From positions 1 to 5,915 of the forward strand of contig JAJYJR010000391.1 in NCBI GenBank assembly GCA_021789355.1: a stretch of 5,915 bases of DNA, in the 5' to 3' direction. Positions within the stretch are counted from its first letter, which is position 1. Every line of letters begins with the position of its first letter. This DNA is from Chloroflexota bacterium (lineage in GTDB: Bacteria; Chloroflexota; Limnocylindria; Limnocylindrales; CSP1-4). The notes under the pieces were generated by a model. It made no database searches. It was given only the letters and a program-made list of their open reading frames with translations, and was not told the origin of the DNA. This document shows positions 1 through 5,915 of the stretch, in pieces. The translations under genes and the position numbers were made by a program.

Positions 1-1071
1 CCTGGCGTTCTCCTCGAGGAACCGGGAGAGCGGACCGGCGATCGAGAGCACCACCAGCGTCAGCGACAGCCCGAGGAGCCCCCCCTCGATCACGCGGCGG
101 CGCGGCATGTACCGGCCGTAGGCGTTGAGGAAGAGGATCCCCATCACGATGCCGGCCCCCAGGGGGAGCACGACCACCACGAAGTCCTGCTCGCGGAGGC
201 CGAGGGCCTTGGTCGCGAAGCCCGGCCCGAGCACGCCGAGGACCCCGATCAGCGAGGCGGTGATCGCGAGGTACGTGAGCGACCAGAAGATGCGGGGGTT
301 CGAGCGGATGTAAACCAGCCCCTCGCGCAGCTGCGCCACGAGGGTCGCGACCGCCCGCTCGGCCCCGCCCAGTGCCCCCTCCGTGGGGGGGGCCTCCGGG
401 GCCGTGCTCGGGAGCGTCACGCAGAGCGCCGCGGCCACGAAGTAGAGGATCGCGACGAGCAGCAGGAGCGCGGGCGCGCCGGCGAGGTTCACCACCAGCG
501 GGCCCAGCAGCGCGAACCCGATCGCGAACGAGGCATTGAGGGTGAAGGTGAAGAGCCCGTTGGCCTGCATCAGCCGGTCCCGCTCCACCAGGTGCGGGAT
601 CATGGCGGCCTCGGCGGGCGCGAAGAACGTCGTGACCGTCGAGACCAGCACGTTGAGCACGTACACCAGCAGCAGCTGGTTGCTGACGAGCACCATGGCC
701 AGGAAGGCGCCGCCCCGCAGCACGTTGGTCGCGATCAGGATCAGGCGGCGGTCGACCCGATCCACGTAGACGCCCGCGATCGCGCTGAAGACGACCGCGG
801 GCACCAGGAAGGTCAGGATCAGCAGGCTGACCGCCGAGTTCGACCCGGTCAGGCCGTACACGACGATGGTCAGCCCGTAAATGACCATATTCCCGCCGAT
901 CTGGGTCGACGCCTGCGCGAGCCACAGCGACAGGAACCGCCGGTTGGACAGGACGCCGAGACCGGACGGCTCGGGGGCCGGGACGCCGCCCGTGTCGTGC
1001 TCGGGAGCGCCCGGGGCGAGGGGCGGCTCGTACGGGACCTCGCGGGCCGGCCCCGAGTCCGGGGATCTCAC
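1..1071 (-). CDS. Major facilitator superfamily (MFS) transporter, N-terminal 357 residues; C-terminus beyond window
   Basis: This is a proton-coupled exporter-type membrane protein of the cytoplasmic membrane; its substrate cannot be told. My minus-strand translation is open from a GTG at 1071 to the window edge. A hydrophilic Pro/Gly/Glu-rich stretch (residues 1-37) precedes TM1 (about 46-75, starting [10 protein letters not shown]). TM2 follows, then the family motif A in the loop between TM2 and TM3 (G100, D104, R105, R108, R109 in [10 protein letters not shown]). About nine helices are visible, with a Pro-rich central loop at about 221-257 separating TM6 and TM7. Typical members have 12 helices, so roughly the last quarter is missing. 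The GTG overlaps the TGA of the DUF951 gene (GTGA), and no other ATG or GTG lies in frame between that region and TM1, which fixes the start. The upstream Shine-Dalgarno is weak (GGA at 1083-1081), so translational coupling is likely. The helix-loop pattern resembles the drug/siderophore exporter branch (MFS_3, EntS-like), but that assignment is tentative. Confidence 0.9.
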   Translation of the reverse strand, partial: MRSPDSGPAREVPYEPPLAPGAPEHDTGGVPAPEPSGLGVLSNRRFLSLWLAQASTQIGGNMVIYGLTIVVYGLTGSNSAVSLLILTFLVPAVVFSAIAGVYVDRVDRRLILIATNVLRGGAFLAMVLVSNQLLLVYVLNVLVSTVTTFFAPAEAAMIPHLVERDRLMQANGLFTFTLNASFAIGFALLGPLVVNLAGAPALLLLVAILYFVAAALCVTLPSTAPEAPPTEGALGGAERAVATLVAQLREGLVYIRSNPRIFWSLTYLAITASLIGVLGVLGPGFATKALGLREQDFVVVVLPLGAGIVMGILFLNAYGRYMPRRRVIEGGLLGLSLTLVVLSIAGPLSRFLEENAR

Positions 1072-1292
1072 GTCGACGGATCCGTGGCGGTCGGGCCCCG
1101 CTCGATGAAGGCGACGAGGCGCCGTTCCAGATCGCGCCGTTCGAGGAGCACCCGGCGGCCGCAACCGTCGCACACGAGCCCGATGTCGGCGCCGAGCCGT
1201 ACCACGCGCCACGTCCCGGCACCGCACGGGTGCGGCTTGCGCAGCCGGACCCGGTCCCCTTCCCTGAACTCGACGACGGGACGGTCAGGCAT
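1068..1292 (-). CDS. DUF951 family protein, small His/Cys-cluster protein (74 aa)
   Basis: This small protein matches the DUF951 family (B. subtilis YyzM type) along most of its length. Diagnostic pieces are the N-terminal basic stretch [12 protein letters not shown] (residues 13-24), a W-x-V-x-R-x-GADIGL core (28-39), and C41-D-G-C44 followed by a basic C-terminal helix. H21, C23, C41 and C44 could bind one zinc ion; that is inference, and the family has no established biochemical function. The known family is about 60-70 residues, so this copy is complete, with a short acidic/Thr-rich tail. The ATG at 1292 lies 8 bases after the tldE stop and is preceded by GAGGG (1302-1298), which overlaps that stop codon. 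Its own TGA overlaps the GTG of the MFS gene. In Firmicutes the gene is often found near ychF or mechanosensitive-channel genes, whereas here it sits between tldE and a transporter. Confidence 0.88.
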   Translation of the reverse strand: MPDRPVVEFREGDRVRLRKPHPCGAGTWRVVRLGADIGLVCDGCGRRVLLERRDLERRLVAFIERGPTATDPST

Positions 1293-1300
1293 CCGCCCCC

Positions 1301-2650
1301 TCAGTGCTCCGCGGCGCCCGTGAAATCCCAGGCCGCGATCCGCAGGCCCGGGACCACGCAGCTGCCGAGCTCTCCCGCCAGCAGTCGCCGCTCGCGGCCG
1401 ACCGCCTCGACTGCGGCGAGCGCGTCGAGGTAGCTCTGCGTGAAGCGGAGGTTGCGCACCGGTCCGACGATCTCGCCGTGCTCGACGAGGAACGTCCCGT
1501 CGCGTGTCATCCCGGTCACGATGGCGCGCTTGGGATGCACCGGGTTGGTGTAGTTGAACCGCGTGACGAGCAGGCCGCGCCGCATCCCCGCCAGCAGCTC
1601 CTCCGGCGCCGTGTCGCCGGGGGCCATGAACTGGTTGGTGGGCAGGGGGCCGTACGTGTTGGGCGCGGGCAGGCCGTGGCCGGTCGAGCGGCGCCCGGCG
1701 CGCCCTCCGGTGGCCGCGTCGTATACGAGGCCCGCGCAGACGCCGCGCTCGATCAGCGGCACGCGCTGTTTCGCGACGCCTTCGTAGTCGAACGCGGTGG
1801 GAGTCCCGGCCGGGTCCGCGGCATCGTCCCAGGTGGATACCAGCTGGCTGGCGATCTTCCGTCCGGGCTCGTAGAAGCTCCGCCCTTCCTCGACCGACAG
1901 GGCCGAGAACCCCAGCCCGCCGATCCAGTCGAGCAGGTCGACGACGGCATATGGCTCGAGCACAACGGGGTAAACGCCCGGGTGCAGGATGGCCGGCGCA
2001 CGTGACCGGACAGCCCGTTCCGCGGCCTCACGGCCGACCGTCGAGGGATCGATCGCCGTCACGTCGACGGCCAGCGCCTCGGCGTAGCCAGCCTCGCCGT
2101 CCGGCCCCATGCAGATCGTGATCAGCCTCGCCTGTGTCGTAACCTGCTCGGCCCTGACGCCGCGCGAGTTCGCCACCGCCAGCCCGTCCGTCGAGGTGGA
2201 GAAGGATCCGAAGGCGAGGACACCCGCGGTATCGGCGTCCGCGATGACCTGGCCGACGGCGTCCGCACGCCGTTCGGGCGTCGCACCGGCGGTCGCCTCG
2301 CTCCACGCGCCCGCCACGTCCGGGATGGGGCCCGGCTCCGGAAGCACCACCGGATCGTGCAGTTCGGGCTGGACGCGCGCGATCCGTCCCGCGGTCTCCG
2401 CCAGCGAACGCAGGCCGTCCCCGTCCAGCCGCCCGCTCGAGGCCACCCCGACCCGTCGCCCCACCACGAACCGCAGGTTGGCCACCACGTCCGTCTCGGC
2501 CACGTTCTGGTGGATCTCGCTGTTCGCGAACCGCGTCAGCGCGGCGTCCGTGGCCATCACCAGGACCTCGGCCTCGCTCGCTCCCTCCGCCGCGGCCAGC
2601 CGCAGCAGCCGCTCGGCCAGCGGAAGGCGGCTGCCGCCGGGGGGCGTCAC
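1301..2650 (-). CDS. tldE: TldE/PmbA-type non-catalytic subunit of the TldD/TldE metalloprotease (449 aa)
   Basis: Partner of TldD in the cytoplasmic TldD/TldE protease. In E. coli that heterodimer removes the microcin B17 leader and degrades CcdA; PmbA there is about 450 residues, matching 449 here. The N-terminal domain (about 1-180) holds the family pattern around [10 protein letters not shown] (41-50) and the [10 protein letters not shown] stretch. The C-terminal domain carries [22 protein letters not shown] (247-266), the [17 protein letters not shown] segment and [21 protein letters not shown]. At the position matching the TldD active site ([12 protein letters not shown], 231-242), the zinc-binding HExxxH is absent, and there is no counterpart of the TldD cysteine. 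The protein therefore fits the TldE role rather than being a second TldD. The start is GTG at 2650, supported by GGAGG (2661-2657) six bases upstream. The tldD stop lies 13 bases before it, indicating co-transcription. Confidence 0.93.
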   Translation of the reverse strand: MTPPGGSRLPLAERLLRLAAAEGASEAEVLVMATDAALTRFANSEIHQNVAETDVVANLRFVVGRRVGVASSGRLDGDGLRSLAETAGRIARVQPELHDPVVLPEPGPIPDVAGAWSEATAGATPERRADAVGQVIADADTAGVLAFGSFSTSTDGLAVANSRGVRAEQVTTQARLITICMGPDGEAGYAEALAVDVTAIDPSTVGREAAERAVRSRAPAILHPGVYPVVLEPYAVVDLLDWIGGLGFSALSVEEGRSFYEPGRKIASQLVSTWDDAADPAGTPTAFDYEGVAKQRVPLIERGVCAGLVYDAATGGRAGRRSTGHGLPAPNTYGPLPTNQFMAPGDTAPEELLAGMRRGLLVTRFNYTNPVHPKRAIVTGMTRDGTFLVEHGEIVGPVRNLRFTQSYLDALAAVEAVGRERRLLAGELGSCVVPGLRIAAWDFTGAAEH

Positions 2651-2661
2651 TCCGCGCCTCC
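2651..2661 (-). promoter_or_regulatory. Ribosome binding site of tldE that decides the GTG start
   Basis: GGAGG occupies 2661-2657 with a six-base spacer to the GTG at 2650. It lies in the 13-base gap after the tldD stop. This strong site supports the GTG rather than any later in-frame start. Confidence 0.75.
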
Positions 2662-2663
2662 GG

Positions 2664-4112
2664 TCACCATCGACCGACCCCCACCTGGACGTCGCGGAAC
2701 CGGGCCCCGGAGCACGCGTGTCCCACGTGTCCCCCCTGCGACGGTTCCCCCTTGCCGCAGTTCGGCGTGCCCAGCATGCGGTAGCTGCGCGCGTCCGCCA
2801 CCGCGTCGCAGGAGCGCCAGAACTCGTACGTGATGCCGGTGTAGGTGGGGTTCTTCAGGAGCCGGCCCAGCTTCCCGCCCCGGATCTCGTAGGCCATCTC
2901 GGTCGCGAACTGGAAGTTCAGCCGGCGGTCGTCGATGCTCCAGCTGCGGTTCGAGACGAGGTACAGCCCGTCGTCCGTGTCCTGGATGATCTCCTCCAGG
3001 CTCATGCCCGGCCGGGGGAGCAGGTTGATGTTGGTCATGCGGATCAGCGGGATGCGGTTCCACCCGTCCGCACGCATCGCACCGCTGCTCTCGCGCCCGA
3101 TCCGGGGCGCGGTCTCCCGGCTGGACAGGTACCCCACGAAGATCCCCTCGCGGACCAGCGGGGTCGACTGGGCTGGCACGCCCTCGTCGTCCCATCCGAA
3201 CGTCCCGAGTCCATCAGCGGCGGTGGCATCGGCCACGATGTCGATGAGCTCGGACCCGTACCGGAACCCCTCGGCGAGGCGATCCGTGGTCAGGAAGCTG
3301 GTGCCGGCGTACGAGGCCTCGGTGCCGAAGACGCGGTCCAGCTCGGCGGGGTGTCCGCAGCTCTCGTGGATCTGCAGGAAGAGCTGCGTGGGGTCGAGCA
3401 CGATCGTCCGGCGTCCTGGCGGACATTGCGGCGCGGAGAGGAGCGCCGCCGCCTCCTGCGCGAGCTCGCCCCCGTGCGTCCCCAGGGCCAGGCCGCGGAC
3501 GTTCTCGTACCCGCCGGCGCGCATCCCCCCGTCCGGCTCCGGGTAGGAGCGACGCTGGTGCTCGTCGCCGTCCACGGCGTTCGCCTCGATGGCGGCGCCG
3601 GTGTGGGTGAGCACCTGCTCCACGTCCGTTCCGTCGCTGTCGCAGAACGTCTTCCACTCCCTGTCCGCACGATACGTGCTGTCGGTGAACGCGAGGTCGG
3701 CCGCCGCGCGCATCGCCGCGTCCGCCTCGAAGAGGTCGCCGACCTTGGCCTCCAGGGGGACCTGGAACGGATCGATGGCCACGGGCGTCTCGAAGCGACC
3801 GTGCTGCGGCGGTTGCCGGTCCAGGACCACCGGACGCCGCTGGACGCGTGCCGACGCGCGGGCGATCCGCACGGCCCGGGCGGCGACTCGTTCGGCCTCG
3901 GCGGTGGTCAGCCGGCAGGAACTCGCGAAACCCCACGCGCCGTCCACGAGCACCCGGACGCCGAATCCCTCGTCCTCCCGCCGCGAGGCGGCGGCGACCC
4001 GGCCCGTCCTGACGGACAGCCGCTCCTCCATGCGTCGGACCGTCCGGACGTCGGCATGAGAGGCGCCGCGCTGGGTCGCGACCTGCAGGCCACGCTCGGT
4101 CACGGGGTCCAT
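2664..4112 (-). CDS. tldD: TldD-type zinc metalloprotease subunit (482 aa, M103 family)
   Basis: Catalytic subunit of the TldD/TldE protease, which cleaves unfolded or peptide substrates inside the cytoplasm. The zinc site is clear: H249-E250-S-C-G-H254, and near the C-terminus PNCGKG with C452, which corresponds to the third metal ligand known in E. coli TldD. Other family signatures are ERLSVRTGRV (30-39), EDEGFGVRVLVDGAWGF (46-62), AGTSF just after the active site, RMTNINLLPRPG (358-369), GKLGRLLKNPTYTG and the end FRDVQVGVG. Length agrees with E. coli TldD (about 481). The sequence after the zinc motif (HPAELDRVFG) resembles the HPxELDR branch of TldD-like proteins rather than the E. coli type. 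ATG at 4112 is the only start fitting the family N-terminus; the frame stays open to 4484, but that extension is Arg-rich out-of-frame sequence of the DUF881 gene. There is no Shine-Dalgarno before the ATG, and the DUF881 stop is 20 bases upstream. Confidence 0.95.
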   Translation of the reverse strand: MDPVTERGLQVATQRGASHADVRTVRRMEERLSVRTGRVAAASRREDEGFGVRVLVDGAWGFASSCRLTTAEAERVAARAVRIARASARVQRRPVVLDRQPPQHGRFETPVAIDPFQVPLEAKVGDLFEADAAMRAAADLAFTDSTYRADREWKTFCDSDGTDVEQVLTHTGAAIEANAVDGDEHQRRSYPEPDGGMRAGGYENVRGLALGTHGGELAQEAAALLSAPQCPPGRRTIVLDPTQLFLQIHESCGHPAELDRVFGTEASYAGTSFLTTDRLAEGFRYGSELIDIVADATAADGLGTFGWDDEGVPAQSTPLVREGIFVGYLSSRETAPRIGRESSGAMRADGWNRIPLIRMTNINLLPRPGMSLEEIIQDTDDGLYLVSNRSWSIDDRRLNFQFATEMAYEIRGGKLGRLLKNPTYTGITYEFWRSCDAVADARSYRMLGTPNCGKGEPSQGGHVGHACSGARFRDVQVGVGRW

Positions 4113-4128
4113 CGCAGACAGCGTACCA
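4113..4128 (-). promoter_or_regulatory. Candidate extended -10 promoter for leaderless tldD transcription
   Basis: The 20-base gap before tldD lacks any purine-rich ribosome site but contains TGGTACGCT (4128-4120). This matches the extended -10 pattern TGnTAnnnT, with the hexamer at 4125-4120. The tldD ATG starts at 4112, so transcription initiating about seven bases past the box would begin at 4113 or 4112, giving a leaderless mRNA. No convincing -35 hexamer is visible at a 17-base spacing. Leaderless genes with this box placement are common in Actinobacteria and Deinococcus. Its use in this organism is inferred. Confidence 0.4.
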
Positions 4129-4132
4129 GAGC

Positions 4133-4819
4133 CTAGAGGCGCGGCTGGGCGTCCGCAGGGATCAGCGAACGGTCGGTGGCGGGCAGCACCAGGCTGTTCT
4201 CCGGGGAGACCGCGAGCTGGACGTTGGGGCTGGTCACCTGCAGCTGGCCCACGATGCCTCCGACCCGCGTGAGGGCGGCGGTCAGGTTGATGCTGTTCCC
4301 GATGGCCGATACCTGGAACGACGAGCCCAGCGCCACGTTCTCCACGGACAGGGCGCCGGGAGGCCCGGCGACGACGGTGCTGGCGACCACGCGGACGCCG
4401 TCGATGGCGAGCGCCTCTGCGCCGGCGAGCCGGAGCTCGTTGACCAGGTCGTTGGCGGCGTCGGCGCTCATCGGCCCGGAACAATCGACCGTCACGCCCC
4501 GCCCGGTGACCGGATCGAGCCCGGCCCAGAGGCGGATGCTGGCCAGGTCGTCCCGGAGCCCTCCCACGGCGGAGACGCCCAGGCTTCGGGCCTGCTGCAG
4601 GTCGCGCGCCTGGGTCCGGAGCGTGTCCACCTCGGCCGACAGCTGGCCGTTGCGCTGGTTCAGATTCGCGATGAGCGTCGTGAGGTCCTGGGACGTCAGG
4701 TTGGCCAGCCCCACTCCCCCCGCCTGCGCACGGAGCTGCACGATCGAGAGGAACCCGAGCAGCAGCGCCACGAACGCGATCGACAGCTGGGCGCTCCGCG
4801 AGCGCATGCCCGCCTTCAC
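4133..4819 (-). CDS. DUF881 (YlxW/YlxX-like) membrane-anchored coiled-coil protein, second of a tandem pair (228 aa)
   Basis: A bitopic envelope protein. After a short basic N-terminus (KAGMRSRSAQ) comes one membrane helix (about 12-29, LSIAFVALLLGFLSIVQL). A coiled coil follows (about 43-78) with the NxxLNQRNGQLSAEVDTLR heptad pattern. The extracytoplasmic DUF881 domain runs from about 93 to the end, with GLDPVTGRGVTVDCSG (100-115), the ANDLVNELRLAGAEALAIDGVRV core (122-144) and a C-terminal half with the GNSINLTAALTRVGG stretch. DUF881 genes lie in division clusters in Bacillus and Actinobacteria; a molecular function is not established. GTG at 4819 overlaps the stop of the preceding DUF881 gene (GTGA) and has GGGGA at 4831-4827. 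ATG at 4807, five bases after GAAGG, is an almost equally good start and would remove four residues. A longer upstream extension of this frame is Arg-rich and rejected. Compared with its neighbour, the domain lacks the insert around the PPGVAPGDYLV stretch and is shorter. Confidence 0.88.
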   Translation of the reverse strand: MKAGMRSRSAQLSIAFVALLLGFLSIVQLRAQAGGVGLANLTSQDLTTLIANLNQRNGQLSAEVDTLRTQARDLQQARSLGVSAVGGLRDDLASIRLWAGLDPVTGRGVTVDCSGPMSADAANDLVNELRLAGAEALAIDGVRVVASTVVAGPPGALSVENVALGSSFQVSAIGNSINLTAALTRVGGIVGQLQVTSPNVQLAVSPENSLVLPATDRSLIPADAQPRL

Positions 4820-5586
4820 GGTCCGGTCCCCGGCGAGGGGGACGCGGCGAGCGCGTGCGCGTACGTGAGCGCGACGCCGCCCGCGTACGCGGGGACGACG
4901 GCCTTGTCCAGCGCCCCGGCCCCGAGCCGGATCCCGAACCCCTCGACGCGCGCCTTTACGTAGCGGGCAAAGTTCGCGGAGGTGGTCATGCGGCTGTAGA
5001 GGTCGCTCGGCCCGATGGCCACGATCTGGTATGGCGGCTGCAGGTAGGCGCCGTTCAGCAGGATGGACGAGCCGATGTCGGTCAGCCCACTGGTCGCGGT
5101 GATCCGCTCGCCGTTGACCGCGATCGCCTCCGCGCCGTCCAGCCACAGCTCATTGACCACCGAGCGGATGTCGCTGGAGCTCACCAGGTAGTCGCCCGGC
5201 GCCACACCCGGCGGGATCGGCTGCGTCGAGTCCTCGAGCTGGACCACCACGCCCGGGCCCTGAAGGTCGATGAAGCCGGCCGCCAGGCGGGCCTGCTGGA
5301 GCTGGTCGTTGAGGCTCGTCACGAGCGCGCTGTTGCCGGCCGACGACGCTTCCAGCTGCTCGATCTGCGCCCGAAGCGCCAGGATCTGCGCCTTGAGGTC
5401 GTCCTGCTGCTTCTGCAGTTCCGTGGCCGTCGCGACGAGCGGCGGTCGTTCCTGGGTGGTGTACTGGACCAGCGACGGTTCCGCGCCCGCCTGGGCCACC
5501 ATGAGGAATCCGAGGACGAGCATGGCGACCGCGAGCGTGAGCTGCCAGCTCGGGACGCGCCGCGCCCGGGCGAGGAGCCCGCTCAT
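4816..5586 (-). CDS. DUF881 (YlxW/YlxX-like) membrane-anchored coiled-coil protein, first of a tandem pair (256 aa)
   Basis: Same architecture as the next gene: basic N-terminus (MSGLLARARR), one membrane helix (about 14-34, WQLTLAVAMLVLGFLMVAQ), a Gln/Leu-rich coiled coil (about 52-100) and an extracytoplasmic DUF881 domain (about 102-235). This copy holds the family features best: LQGPGVVVQLEDS (108-120), GDYLVSSSDIRSVVNELW (131-148), GAEAIAVNGERIT (151-163), then SILLNGAYLQPPYQIVAIGP. A short Ala/Pro/Ser/Gly tail ends the protein. Such proteins are found beside cell-division genes (B. subtilis ylxW and ylxX near divIB and ftsA; Rv1823 and Rv1825 in mycobacteria), and an envelope or division role is inferred from that. 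ATG at 5586 overlaps the stop of the upstream gene (ATGA) and has GGGAGGGG (5601-5594) seven bases ahead, giving a firm start. The two copies are clearly diverged, so this is not a recent duplication. Confidence 0.92.
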   Translation of the reverse strand: MSGLLARARRVPSWQLTLAVAMLVLGFLMVAQAGAEPSLVQYTTQERPPLVATATELQKQQDDLKAQILALRAQIEQLEASSAGNSALVTSLNDQLQQARLAAGFIDLQGPGVVVQLEDSTQPIPPGVAPGDYLVSSSDIRSVVNELWLDGAEAIAVNGERITATSGLTDIGSSILLNGAYLQPPYQIVAIGPSDLYSRMTTSANFARYVKARVEGFGIRLGAGALDKAVVPAYAGGVALTYAHALAASPSPGTGP

Positions 5587-5915
5587 CCGGCGGCCCCTCC
5601 CGCGCGCGAGCGCCGGCGTTCCACGGCCGCGAGACCCGCGGCGGACGAGGTCAGGAGGAGCACGGCAGCCGCCGGGAGCGGCGGGCTCGACGGCGCCCCC
5701 GGCGCGGAGGTCCCCGGCACGCGCGCGCCGGTCGCGCCGGTCAGTGCGGTCGCGCCGGTGAGTGGCGGGACGCCCGCGGACTGGCCGTCCGGCGAGACGG
5801 AAGGGGCCCAGCCGGGCGGCACGGGACCGGCGGGCGCTGGCCTGGGGCCGAAGGTGGGCGGCGGCCGGACGCCGATCGCCGCGAGCCAGGCCGCGTCGAA
5901 TGCCGCCGTGGTGCC
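5583..5915 (-). CDS. C-terminal end of an unrecognised Pro/Ala/Gly-rich protein with a C-terminal membrane anchor (110 residues visible)
   Basis: The minus-strand frame is open from the window edge to a TGA at 5585-5583, so the N-terminus lies outside. I do not recognise the family. The first visible residues (GTTAAFDAAWLAAIGVR) may be the end of a folded domain. A long Pro/Gly/Ala/Ser/Thr-rich linker follows, containing two copies of LTGAT. The end has three parts: a PPLP turn, a hydrophobic helix of about 20 residues (AAAVLLLTSSAAGLAAV, around 5675-5613) and a basic cluster ERRRSR before a small Gly/Ala tail. This is typical of a type I membrane anchor with the linker outside the cell. It resembles sortase or exosortase tail signals in layout, but no LPxTG or PEP motif is present. 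The coding call rests on the open frame, the sensible membrane topology and the ATGA overlap with the DUF881 gene. It is not FtsQ/DivIB, which has an N-terminal helix. Confidence 0.65.
   Translation of the reverse strand, partial: GTTAAFDAAWLAAIGVRPPPTFGPRPAPAGPVPPGWAPSVSPDGQSAGVPPLTGATALTGATGARVPGTSAPGAPSSPPLPAAAVLLLTSSAAGLAAVERRRSRAGGAAG
5587..5601 (-). promoter_or_regulatory. Strong ribosome binding site of the first DUF881 gene
   Basis: GGGAGGGG at 5601-5594 is separated by seven bases from the ATG at 5586. It lies inside the 3' end of the upstream gene. It fixes the start and contrasts with tldD, which has no such site. Confidence 0.75.
5729..5764. repeat. Two-copy 18-bp tandem repeat in the linker of the C-terminally anchored protein
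   Basis: 5729-5746 and 5747-5764 are identical at 17 of 18 bases. On the minus strand they encode LTGATA and LTGATG in frame within the Pro/Ala/Gly-rich linker. This is a short in-frame expansion that would change linker length only. Confidence 0.7.

Noticed and set aside
592..2005. Plus-strand open frames at 592-1323 and 1304-2005
   Set aside because: Both are antisense to the MFS, DUF951 and tldE genes. The products are rich in Arg, Gln and Asp without recognisable motifs.
2647..3195. Minus-strand frame whose TGA overlaps the tldE GTG
   Set aside because: It is an out-of-frame reading of tldD. The GTGA arises because the second tldE codon begins with A, and the true tldD frame stops at 2664.
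3214..3936. Minus-strand frame of 240 codons inside tldD
   Set aside because: It overlaps the zinc-site coding region in another frame and yields an Arg/Gly-rich product without motifs.
2109..4136. Plus-strand open frame of 675 codons across tldD and part of tldE
   Set aside because: It lies antisense to two well-matched genes. Its product is Arg/Pro/Ala/Gly-rich low-complexity sequence with no domain, as expected for a shadow frame in high-GC DNA.
4113..4484. N-terminal extension of tldD to an upstream start at 4484
   Set aside because: The added residues are Arg-rich and overlap the DUF881 gene in another frame. The family N-terminus begins at the ATG at 4112.
4820..5146. N-terminal extension of the second DUF881 gene to 5146
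   Set aside because: The extension is Arg/Gly-rich, lies within the first DUF881 gene in another frame, and would put the signal-anchor helix far from the N-terminus.
1..5915. tRNA, rRNA, CRISPR, insertion sequence or terminator
   Set aside because: The window is almost fully coding. I saw no repeat-spacer pattern, cloverleaf, transposase or hairpin followed by a T-run on either strand.

Overview
The window is very GC-rich and densely coded. All supported genes lie on the minus strand, so they are described from high to low coordinate. I see seven protein genes, two of them cut by the window ends. There are no RNA genes, CRISPR arrays, mobile elements or non-coding stretches over about 20 bases. 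DUF881, DUF951 and TldD/TldE together in a high-GC genome suggest a Chloroflexota-like bacterium. An actinobacterium or another high-GC lineage with a Gram-positive-style gene set cannot be excluded. This placement is inference.

Layout. (1) 5915-5583: C-terminal end of a Pro/Ala/Gly-rich protein with a C-terminal membrane anchor. (2) 5586-4816 and 4819-4133: two different DUF881 (YlxW/YlxX-like) proteins in tandem, each with an N-terminal membrane helix, a coiled coil and a DUF881 domain. (3) 4112-2664: a TldD-type zinc metalloprotease subunit with an intact HExxxH motif. (4) 2650-1301: its non-catalytic TldE/PmbA partner. (5) 1292-1068: a small DUF951 protein with a His/Cys cluster. (6) 1071-1 and beyond: a major facilitator superfamily transporter lacking its C-terminal part.

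The junctions are tight. There are three 4-base start/stop overlaps (ATGA at 5586-5583, GTGA at 4819-4816, GTGA at 1071-1068) and gaps of 20, 13 and 8 bases elsewhere. The genes could form one transcript, but the tldD start stands out. It has no Shine-Dalgarno sequence and carries an extended -10-like box (TGGTACGCT) placed so that transcription would begin at or next to the ATG. I read this as a possible leaderless internal promoter splitting the region into an envelope or cell-division half (anchored protein and DUF881 pair) and a proteolysis/export half (TldD, TldE, DUF951, MFS).

No clearly new system is visible. The most open questions are the job of the tldD-tldE-DUF951-MFS cluster, the directly adjacent DUF881 pair, and the identity of the C-terminally anchored protein.
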